Shown here one piece after another: positions 1 through 5,238 of a stretch of 6,716 nucleotides of DNA. The translations under genes and the position numbers were made by a program. The stretch is from BJ22 sp031405895. GTDB taxonomy: Bacteria > Planctomycetota > Planctomycetia > Pirellulales > Pirellulaceae. Under the pieces are notes generated by a model. That model saw nothing but the letters and a program-made list of their open reading frames with translations, ran no database searches and had not been told where the DNA came from. The stretch spans positions 1 through 6,716 of the forward strand of contig JANOFL010000241.1 in assembly GCA_031405895.1 (NCBI GenBank). The letters are read 5' to 3'. Each line of letters opens with the position of its first letter. The first letter of the stretch is position 1.

Positions 1-113
1 GGGCTAACGCCCTGCCGCACGCCAAGACCAAATCTGGCCGCGCGCGTTGTAAGAGGCGGGACGAGGATTCCTGCTCCTGGCCTCTCACCTCTCGCCTCCG
101 GTCGGACGCCTGC
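1..113. other. Intergenic region downstream of the FHA gene
   Basis: No gene is visible here. The first 12 bases (GGGCTAACGCCC) form a 4-bp stem with a TAAC loop. As I remember it, GGCGTTAGCC-type motifs recur between planctomycete genes, but the left flank is cut off, so this cannot be called a full repeat unit. Bases 80-99 are a C/T-rich tract containing CCTCTCACCTCTCGCCTCC, an imperfect tandem of a CTC(A/G)CCT-like unit. GAGGCG at 53-58 and CGCCTC at 93-98 are inverted, but no T-tract follows in either direction, so I do not call a terminator for the FHA gene. Confidence 0.4.
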
Positions 114-1424
114 TCAGCTGCCCCAGCTGCCGCGGGCCGGATCAACGTCTTCAAACTTGTGCCGCCGCAACTGGTCGGCCAGGGGCTGGCGCGCGAAGGC
201 GACCAGCCGGGGGCGGGTCCCGGGCGTGCACATCAGCACCCCGTTGAGCATGTCGCCGAACAGCTGCTCGCAGGTCTTCACCCCCGAATTCCGCGCAATG
301 GCGATCCATGAAGTCGGCCAGCAGAAGGGCAGAAAGCCGTCCGTTTCGGAGAACCCCTCCACCGCCGCGCCGAGCATCTGGTCGATCTGCCGGTCCATCA
401 GCTTGCCGTTGATGCCGAGAAAAACCATCAGCGCGTCGGCCCGGCAGAGTCGCGGGAGAAACTGCGCGAAATCCGGATTCTTCCACGCGGTCCAGTCGAC
501 CAGCATCGGCACATCGCCTTCAGCCGAACCGCCGCCGGGCCAGCCATTGAGCGGGTGCATCGTGCCGATTCCAGCCGGCGGCACGACCCGGATTTTGCGG
601 AAGTGGACCAGCAGCTTGAGCGAGTAGTGTTGCGACAGGATGTCGACAACCACGTCCAGCGCCTGCCAGATCTCAGTTTCCGGCCGGCGTTCCAGCCAGG
701 CCACGGCGCCAGCCGCGATCTGGGAAGCTGTCGGCTGGGGTGCAACCGGCGCAACCGGCGGTGCCCACTGGCAGGACTCGCTGAACGGGCTGACATTGCG
801 ACCCGGTTCGGCCGGTGGAAGCGGCGCGACTTTTCCGCCCACCATCCGGATGATCCGCGAATCGGCCGACTCGATCGGCGAGCTGCCCGCGGCCGGGTGG
901 GCGGCACTTTCCCGGGGCTGGGGATAGTCGGGGGTGTCGACCCGTTCACGTGGGGCAACCGGCCAGGCAAAGACCGGGCTGGACGGCTGGGAGCTGGGTG
1001 CCGGGGGCGCGGGAACGGGCAGGAATGGTTCGGGGGGCGGTGCCGGCTGGCTTGGCCGGGGCACGATCGTCGAATCGGAGGTCTGGCGGATGGCAGGGCC
1101 GTTGGAGACCGCGGCCGCGACCGGGCTGGCGATCTCGACCCGAAAGACCGAAGTGCCGGCCCGGATCGAATCGCCGTTGTTGAGGTTGGACGCGTCGACC
1201 TTGTGCTGGTTCAGCCAGGTGCCGTTTGTGCTTCGCAAGTCGCGAAGCAGGATGTCATGCGGCCCCGCGCGTTCCACGCTGAAATGAAGGCTCGACATAT
1301 GGAGGTCGCCGTCGAAGCGGTTGGTCGCGTCGCGGGTCCGGCCAAATGTCACCGGGGCCGAGCCTTCGATTACGAAGGTCTCGCCCTGGCGGCAACCGGA
1401 AACAGCAACCAGCTCGACTCTCAC
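114..1424 (-). CDS. FHA-domain protein with Pro-rich linker and unrecognised C-terminal domain
   Basis: This is a 436-aa protein, probably cytoplasmic, since no signal peptide or membrane segment is visible. Residues 3-97 are a forkhead-associated (FHA) domain, a phosphothreonine-binding fold. The usual landmarks are present: G28-R29 at the start of the core, S44/S45 and H47 in the SxxH-like position, and STNGTWLN at 66-72 with the conserved N68. Residues 100-235 are a Pro/Ala/Ser-rich linker with no apparent fold. Residues 240-425 look globular (an HFRKIRV strand, the acidic/aromatic VDWTAWKNPDF, helical segments, and LFGDMLNGVLM near 388-398), but I do not recognise the family. The start codon is GTG at 1424 with AGGA about 8 nt upstream; the FHA fold begins at once, which supports this start. 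FHA proteins act in Ser/Thr-kinase signalling and in type VI secretion (Fha/TagH). The TIGR02270 and hydrolase genes in the window make a secretion role possible, but it is not shown. The 133-bp inverted-repeat element begins only 24 bp upstream of the start codon. Confidence 0.9.
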   Translation of the reverse strand: MRVELVAVSGCRQGETFVIEGSAPVTFGRTRDATNRFDGDLHMSSLHFSVERAGPHDILLRDLRSTNGTWLNQHKVDASNLNNGDSIRAGTSVFRVEIASPVAAAVSNGPAIRQTSDSTIVPRPSQPAPPPEPFLPVPAPPAPSSQPSSPVFAWPVAPRERVDTPDYPQPRESAAHPAAGSSPIESADSRIIRMVGGKVAPLPPAEPGRNVSPFSESCQWAPPVAPVAPQPTASQIAAGAVAWLERRPETEIWQALDVVVDILSQHYSLKLLVHFRKIRVVPPAGIGTMHPLNGWPGGGSAEGDVPMLVDWTAWKNPDFAQFLPRLCRADALMVFLGINGKLMDRQIDQMLGAAVEGFSETDGFLPFCWPTSWIAIARNSGVKTCEQLFGDMLNGVLMCTPGTRPRLVAFARQPLADQLRRHKFEDVDPARGSWGS

Positions 1425-1448
1425 TGCGATCCTGTCCGCTCAAAACTG

Positions 1449-1581
1449 AGAGCCTGTCCGAAAAGGGGTCTGACCCTCTACCAAAACGGGCACTGCAGTG
1501 GCATGGTCTGATTTTTCGTCACGATTTCGCGTCGGCAATGACAACTTGACAAAGGGTCAGACCCCTTTTCGGACAGGCTCT
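1449..1581. mobile_element. REPIN/MITE-like element with perfect 29-bp inverted repeats
   Basis: The left arm (1449-1477) and right arm (1553-1581) are perfect reverse complements over 29 bp. The outer end reads AGAGCCTGTCCGAAAAGGGG and the inner part is TCTGACCCT. Each arm also holds its own small hairpin, GGGTC-T-GACCC, so the unit looks like two inverted REP sequences. The 75-bp interior contains the palindrome CACTGCAGTG (1491-1500) and GTCA...TGAC (1519-1541) and has no credible coding. ACTG occurs just outside the left arm (1445-1448) and one base outside the right arm (1583-1586); this might be a target duplication but is short enough to be chance. GGGTCTGACCC-type repeats are, from memory, associated with REP-associated tyrosine (Y1) transposases. 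No transposase is present, so any movement would depend on one elsewhere. The element lies in the leader or promoter region of the FHA gene. Confidence 0.75.
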
Positions 1582-1885
1582 GACTGCAACCCGGATGCTG
1601 GCATGGCGGCGCGAACGACAAGCGGGGCAGCCTGGGCGAATCGGCGAAGCCGGCTGGCTCCGGGAATTTCAGCCCCTGCATCGTGATTTCGGCATTCAAT
1701 GGCCGATAAACACAGTATAGCCCGCAAACCGCCCCTGTCCGGAAAAACCGTTTCAGACTCCGCGCGACGGCGGGGTTTTCGTCGTTTCCTGCGAGGCCGG
1801 AGAGGACGGAATTCGGGTCCGACAAGCGCCACCGACTTGCTTTTTAGCGAGTCCCGGCGAGGTTTCAAACGCTGGAGTCCAAGGC
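1582..1885. other. Intergenic region and leader of the secreted-protein gene
   Basis: There is no convincing gene in these 304 bases: the open frames crossing it on both strands have compositions without recognisable domains and run into neighbouring features. A TATAGC at 1716-1721 could be a -10 box for the plus-strand gene, but no good -35 sits at the right distance, so no promoter is called. CCTGTCCGGAAAA at 1734-1746 resembles the outer end of the inverted repeat at 1449-1477 and might be a decayed copy. A hairpin at 1757-1776 is listed separately. The ribosome-binding site of the next gene is GGAG at 1874-1877. Confidence 0.4.
1757..1779 (+). terminator. Weak terminator-like or leader hairpin
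   Basis: ACTCCGC (1757-1763) pairs with GCGGGGT (1770-1776), a 7-bp stem with one G-T wobble and a 6-nt loop. It is followed by more T (TTTT at 1776-1779, then CGTCGTTT). On the plus strand this has the shape of a Rho-independent terminator, but no plus-strand gene lies upstream in the window. It could attenuate transcripts entering the gene at 1886, stop read-through from the repeat element, or be a chance GC-rich stem. Confidence 0.3.
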
Positions 1886-3376
1886 ATGAAACGAACGGAA
1901 ACCTGGACGCTGGCCGTGGGCTGGCTGTCTCTTTGCGCCGCTCCGGCTGCCTGGTCAATGCCGCAGGACGACGCCTTGTCGGCGACTGCCTCCAGCCGGC
2001 CTGCGGCATCGCGCTGGAGTGCCATGCCTGCGCTCGATCAGTGCCTGACCAGCCCAGCCGCTCCGCGCCTTCAGCCGCAGCTCGCTCCGACCGCAATGGT
2101 TGACGTGCGCCTGGCCGGCTGGCAAAACCAGCCCGACGCGAACAACAGCGTCGTCGCGATTCCAGCCATCCTGAGCGGAATGCCCGACAGCCCCATCAGT
2201 CATTCCGTGCTGCAGCCGCAATCGGCACCGGCCATCGCGACCGACGAAACAGTTCCCGGTCCGGGCGCGGGCAACGACCTTGCGAACCCGCTGGTTCCCG
2301 CCGTGTTGAGCGGACTTGAGCCGCTTCCATCACCGCTGGTCGATGCCACACCGCTCAACCCGGCGGGTACCCATCCGGGCAATCCAGCCGCCCACGCTCC
2401 GGCGTCGGCCCAGCCCTTTCAGCCACTTCTTCCAGCCGCGGGAAACCCCGCGCTGTTGGCAACCGCGCCGGCAACAATATCGGGTCAGTCCAGCGCTCCC
2501 GCGAACCCGCAGCGCGCCGCGGCGCTGGCCGAAGTTCCCGTGCCGCCGTCGCTCCAGTGGTTTGGCGAGACCGAAACCGAAATCGGCCAAAGCTTCCTAC
2601 AACAGCCGCAAAACATCGCGGCCAACAATCCGGTCGCCCAGCCGGTGCCCGTGCCGTCGATCCTCGCGTCGCCTCTTTCGCCGCTGGCTGTACCGCAGGA
2701 CTTGCCATCCGTCGGCCAGAACCTGTTGACCTTGCAGGCGATCGAGCCGCTGGGAACCGGCGGCCAGCCGTTCCTCGATGAAGTGAGTGGTACGCCGCGC
2801 ATACCGGCGGGCAATGCCAGCCTCGTGTTGGGCGAAATCCAGCCGCTGGGCCGCTCCAACTCGTCGCCCGGCGGTCCATTCCGGCTGCTCCAGCTCGACG
2901 AATCCAAACCGGGTGCCGGGCAGGACGACACCAAGCCGACCAGGGGCGACAAGTACAGCGTGGCGGCGATGACCGGCGGGATGGCCGATCCGTCAATGCT
3001 GTTCGCCAGCACACGGCTTGAGCAAGGCTACAAAAACCAGGCCGGCGTAGTCGTCACTCCCACCCGGATGCAAGTCGACTCGTACGGGACGATTTCGGGC
3101 TGGGCACCCGTCAGCTACTCGTGGATCACTCCGGCCTTTTCCCACAACCGGCTCTACTTCGAGCAGGTGAACTATGAGCGGTACGGCATGACGCACGCCG
3201 CGGGCTGCGAGCCGGTCGTGTCGGCGGCCCACTTCTACGGCACCGTGCTGCTGATGCCTTTCCGGCCGCTGTGCGAACGGCATTGCGATGAAGTCTTCAC
3301 GCTCGGTCACCAGCGCCCCGGCGACTGTGCGATTCACCAGGTCCACGCCGACAACCGGCTGGGCATGGGCTGGTGA
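1886..3376 (+). CDS. Secreted proline-rich protein with planctomycete-type Cys-containing C-terminal domain
   Basis: This is a 496-aa exported protein of unknown function. Residues 1-24 form a Sec-type signal peptide: KR near the N-terminus, a hydrophobic stretch LAVGWLSLCAAPAA, and possible cleavage after AWS. Residues 30-350 are rich in Pro, Ala, Gln and Ser and carry loosely recurring phrases: IPAILSGM (92-99), VPAVLSGLEPL (137-147), VPSILASPLSPL (257-268), AIEPLGTGGQPF (285-296) and EIQPLGRS (317-324). Residues 365-496 are a compact C-terminal domain with LYFEQVNYERYG (422-433), EPVVSAAHFYGT (442-453), four cysteines (C441, C463, C467, C481) and TLGHQRPGDC. I know this F-E-x-V-N-x-E-R-Y-G ... 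S-A-x-H-F ... LG-x-x-RPG pattern from planctomycete hypothetical proteins, with no assigned function. The ATG start has GGAG 8 nt upstream and places the signal peptide at the N-terminus. The cysteines may form disulfides outside the cytoplasm or bind a metal; neither is shown. Confidence 0.88.
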   Translation: MKRTETWTLAVGWLSLCAAPAAWSMPQDDALSATASSRPAASRWSAMPALDQCLTSPAAPRLQPQLAPTAMVDVRLAGWQNQPDANNSVVAIPAILSGMPDSPISHSVLQPQSAPAIATDETVPGPGAGNDLANPLVPAVLSGLEPLPSPLVDATPLNPAGTHPGNPAAHAPASAQPFQPLLPAAGNPALLATAPATISGQSSAPANPQRAAALAEVPVPPSLQWFGETETEIGQSFLQQPQNIAANNPVAQPVPVPSILASPLSPLAVPQDLPSVGQNLLTLQAIEPLGTGGQPFLDEVSGTPRIPAGNASLVLGEIQPLGRSNSSPGGPFRLLQLDESKPGAGQDDTKPTRGDKYSVAAMTGGMADPSMLFASTRLEQGYKNQAGVVVTPTRMQVDSYGTISGWAPVSYSWITPAFSHNRLYFEQVNYERYGMTHAAGCEPVVSAAHFYGTVLLMPFRPLCERHCDEVFTLGHQRPGDCAIHQVHADNRLGMGW

Positions 3377-3454
3377 ACGTGGGACAGGCTTCCAGCCTGT
3401 CGTATCGGAATTGTCTGGCCAGGCCGATGACAGGCTTCCAGCCTGTCCCCACGT
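3377..3454. repeat. Planctomycete-type intergenic repeat pair (GACAGGCTTCCAGCCTGTC x2)
   Basis: Two exact copies of the 19-mer GACAGGCTTCCAGCCTGTC lie at 3383-3401 and 3429-3447. Each is an imperfect palindrome with an 8-bp stem (GACAGGCT/AGCCTGTC) and a TCC loop. The outer flanks are inverted: ACGTGGG at 3377-3383 and CCCACGT at 3448-3454. The 27-bp middle is framed by ATCGG (3403-3407) and CCGAT (3424-3428). The whole unit can therefore fold as nested or side-by-side hairpins. It starts directly after the stop codon of the 496-aa gene, and similar paired motifs are, from memory, abundant between planctomycete genes. It may shape the 3' end of that transcript, but there is no T-tract for intrinsic termination. 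Confidence 0.8.
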
Positions 3455-3456
3455 CC

Positions 3457-3489
3457 AACAAAAACGGCCTGCCGTCTGACGGCAGGCCG
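3457..3489 (-). terminator. Strong Rho-independent terminator for the TIGR03000 gene
   Basis: CGGCCTGCCGT (3465-3475) and ACGGCAGGCCG (3479-3489) form a perfect 11-bp GC-rich stem with a 3-nt loop. Read on the minus strand, the hairpin is followed at once by TTTTTGTT (3457-3464). It lies 26 bp past the stop codon of the minus-strand gene at 3516-4205. On the plus strand the hairpin is preceded by the A-tract and lacks a T-tract, so it is not a good terminator for the convergent gene ending at 3376. Confidence 0.9.
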
Positions 3490-3515
3490 CGCGTGTTCGG
3501 GTTTGGAGTCCTGGA

Positions 3516-4205
3516 TCAGCCGGCAGCCGGCGCGGGGGCCGCAGCACCTTCACCGCCGCCTTCGCCTTCCTTCGGATCCTTGGGCACCTTTTTCCACGGT
3601 CCCTGGCAGGCTTCGACCCCGCCGCCGAAGTACAAAGTGATCGACGCACCGGCCGAGAGCATCTCGGTCTTCTTGATTTCAAGCTTGACCTTGGCCGCGT
3701 TTTCCATTTCGGCGCGGAAGTCGAACTTGTATTTCTTGTCGTTGTCCATGCACTTGACCACGAAGTAGCGGGTCTCGCCGGTGCTCGCGGTTGGGTCGCC
3801 GTTGACGAAGAACTTGGCGGCTTCGGGCAGGATCACGGTGACGTGGGCTGAACCGGCGTCCATCACGTCTTCTGCACTGCCGGGGCCGTAGTCGGGAACG
3901 GCCGGCGACGCGCCAAAACAGTTGCCCATCGGCACTGGATCGCCTTCGTAGGGAATCCAGCCGGGAGCCGGACCGGCGTCGATCATGGGTGCCGCGCCCG
4001 CCGCCGCCGGAGTTTCCTGAGCCGGTTGGGGCGGGGTGTCGTCCTGGGCTCCGGCGGCCGCGGCCGGATCGGGCGTCAGGGCCGGGTCCTGATAGCTGAT
4101 CGGGCGGCCCTGGATGTTCCAGCTGGATGGCTGCTGGGCCGAGCCGGTGTCGGCAACCAGGAACACGGCCAAGGTGGCCAACATCGCAAACAAGCGGAAT
4201 TTCAT
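3516..4205 (-). CDS. Exported protein with planctomycete TIGR03000 domain
   Basis: This is a 229-aa protein of unknown function. Residues 1-23 are a clear signal peptide (MKFR, then a hydrophobic core, then GSA before QQ). Residues 24-118 are a Pro/Ala-rich, probably disordered stretch. Residues 120-193 match the TIGR03000 domain of planctomycetes: HVTVILPEAAKFFVNGDPT, then STGETRYF, DNDKKYKFDFRAE and a closing SITLYF. The pattern is that of a short beta-rich module (V-x-V-x-P-x-x-A-x-x-x-V-N/D-G). The tail (200-229) has a Lys/Pro segment and then Gly/Glu/Ala-rich sequence. The ATG start is backed by GGAG 9 nt upstream (complement at 4215-4218) and by the signal peptide. A strong terminator follows the gene. 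Its start codon overlaps the stop of a possible small upstream ORF (ATGA). TIGR03000 proteins are generally taken to be exported, perhaps cell-envelope proteins; this is family knowledge, not visible here. Confidence 0.9.
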   Translation of the reverse strand: MKFRLFAMLATLAVFLVADTGSAQQPSSWNIQGRPISYQDPALTPDPAAAAGAQDDTPPQPAQETPAAAGAAPMIDAGPAPGWIPYEGDPVPMGNCFGASPAVPDYGPGSAEDVMDAGSAHVTVILPEAAKFFVNGDPTASTGETRYFVVKCMDNDKKYKFDFRAEMENAAKVKLEIKKTEMLSAGASITLYFGGGVEACQGPWKKVPKDPKEGEGGGEGAAAPAPAAG

Positions 4206-4402
4206 GACGCCGTGCTCCAGTCAAACGGGAAGGCAGTTTCAGCCGTTGGGTCCATCGACGACCAGCGGGCCAACCGTTCGGTCAATTCATGAGCGAGCGT
4301 GGCTTTGCCGGCTGGACAGGGCCAACGGCGCGGAAATTGCCGGTTGAACAGCCGCGATTCCATGCCAGGGTCGTTGGCGGAAACGGCCACGGAACGCGCC
4401 AT
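4202..4402 (-). CDS. Possible small hypothetical protein overlapping the TIGR03000 start
   Basis: A 66-aa reading frame from ATG at 4402 (MARSVAVSANDPG... ending PFDWSTAS) finishes at a TGA that overlaps the ATG of the next gene (ATGA), an arrangement typical of translational coupling. Codon third positions are mostly G or C and the composition is protein-like, with a probable helix around ATLAHELTERLARW (34-47). An alternative TTG start at 4417 has GGAG 6 nt upstream and would give 71 aa. The open frame runs much further back, antisense to the hydrolase gene, where it is surely not coding. I recognise no family. The ATGA overlap is weak evidence, because any gene starting ATG-A provides it. 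It may equally be the untranslated leader and promoter of the TIGR03000 gene. Confidence 0.33.
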   Translation of the reverse strand: MARSVAVSANDPGMESRLFNRQFPRRWPCPAGKATLAHELTERLARWSSMDPTAETAFPFDWSTAS

Positions 4403-4489
4403 CCGGAATTCCAGCAACAACCGCTCCGACCCGCAGATAACGAGATCAACCTCTGTTGCCTGCCACTCTTTCCGCGCGAGTCCGGTCCT

Positions 4490-5215
4490 ATGGCTATTGT
4501 CTACGGCATTGACGGCACAGGTTCCGAGGCGACGCCCGGCAAGTCCCGCGACTCGGCGTACGACGTCGCGTTCAAGGACAGCTTCGTGCGGCGGATCTGT
4601 CTGCGGGGCGGAGGCGACGCGCTCTACAACCGCGGACCGCTGCTGTTGGGCGGCAGCCTGGTGGATGCGATCCGGACCGGACTCCGGCATATTGAGGGCA
4701 AACTCAAGGCCAAACCAGGCACGCCGGTGGTGCTGACTGGCTACAGTCGCGGCGCGGCGGGCGTCGTGGCTCTCGCGGCCGACCTCAAGGCTCAAGGCAT
4801 CCCGGTCCTCGCAATCATGCTCTTCGACTGCGTCGACCGGCATGTCGCGATCGACGCCGAAACGATTCCCGACAACGTGGCCCACGTCCGCCATGTGATG
4901 CGCGATCCGTTGACTTCCTCGCGCGAGAGTTTCGGCAACGACGGCCGGCTGTACACGAGTAGCAAGACGCAGTACTGGGAAAAATACTACATGTGTACCC
5001 ACGGCGGGATGGGTGGCGTGCCGTGGACTGCCCCCAAGGGTGCCAAGCCAACCGACTTCATCGACGAAGGGATGGGCGTCCTCTTCGGTGCCGGCGTGAC
5101 CAACGTCCGCGACGGGATGACCAACGTCTCCTACCGACAGGACGAGTTCGCATCGCGCAAGGTCTGGATCGAATCCCAGCCCTTTCTCAACAAACACGGC
5201 TTCTTCGGGAAGTAA
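4490..5215 (+). CDS. Alpha/beta hydrolase, Tle1/DUF2235-like (GYSRG)
   Basis: This is a 241-aa predicted serine hydrolase without a signal peptide. The N-terminus AIVYGIDGTG resembles the first strand and DGTG turn of DUF2235/Tle1-type phospholipases. VVLTGYSRGAAG (80-91) is the nucleophile elbow, with Ser86 in G-x-S-x-G. Likely partners are an acidic residue in LFDCVDRH (D113 or D116) and H171 in CTHGGMGG, which matches the H-x-x-x-GG position of that family. The order Ser-Asp-His fits the fold. RGPLLLGGSLVDAIRTG (48-64) lies ahead of the elbow, as in related proteins. The frame is open further upstream (to 4289), but that sequence has no protein character; the ATG at 4490 directly precedes the first strand. 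No clear ribosome-binding site precedes it. Relatives include lipid-cleaving T6SS effectors, but the substrate cannot be told from sequence. The gene converges on the TIGR02270 gene, with 12 bp between the stops. Confidence 0.85.
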   Translation: MAIVYGIDGTGSEATPGKSRDSAYDVAFKDSFVRRICLRGGGDALYNRGPLLLGGSLVDAIRTGLRHIEGKLKAKPGTPVVLTGYSRGAAGVVALAADLKAQGIPVLAIMLFDCVDRHVAIDAETIPDNVAHVRHVMRDPLTSSRESFGNDGRLYTSSKTQYWEKYYMCTHGGMGGVPWTAPKGAKPTDFIDEGMGVLFGAGVTNVRDGMTNVSYRQDEFASRKVWIESQPFLNKHGFFGK

Positions 5216-5238
5216 CCCGCCGCGCCGTCAAACGCGGG
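5216..5238. other. Short inverted repeat between convergent stops
   Basis: CCCGC (5216-5220) can pair with GCGGG (5234-5238) across a 13-nt loop. The right half lies inside the end of the minus-strand gene. There is no T-tract on either strand, so this is not a convincing intrinsic terminator, although it is the only structure between the two convergent genes. Confidence 0.2.

Noticed and set aside
555..1511. 318-aa open frame on the plus strand
   Set aside because: It lies antisense to the FHA gene and is rich in Arg/Gly/Asp, as expected from a GC-rich antisense frame. It has no domain, and the opposite strand carries a clear FHA fold.
1546..1551. TTGACA as a -35 promoter box
   Set aside because: No matching -10 box lies 16-18 bp downstream; the sequence there is the inverted-repeat arm.
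1478..1825. 115-aa minus-strand frame crossing the inverted-repeat element
   Set aside because: Its SLSEKGSDP-type peptide is just the translated repeat arm; no domain or credible codon pattern.
3377..3454. CRISPR array
   Set aside because: There are only two 19-bp copies, each palindromic and with inverted flanks; this is a paired hairpin repeat, not an array.
3373..3768. 131-aa plus-strand frame beginning in the repeat pair
   Set aside because: It translates the repeat and terminator (GQASSLS...TGFQPV peptides, a familiar annotation artefact) and then runs antisense to the TIGR03000 gene.
4289..4489. N-terminal extension of the hydrolase from an ATG at 4289
   Set aside because: The extra 67 residues have no protein-like character, and the first strand of the fold begins directly at the ATG at 4490.
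4403..5197. Upstream part of a 331-aa minus-strand open frame
   Set aside because: It is antisense to the hydrolase, whose GYSRG and other catalytic motifs show the true coding strand. Only the last 66-71 codons (from 4417 or 4402 down to 4202) were kept, as a weak candidate.
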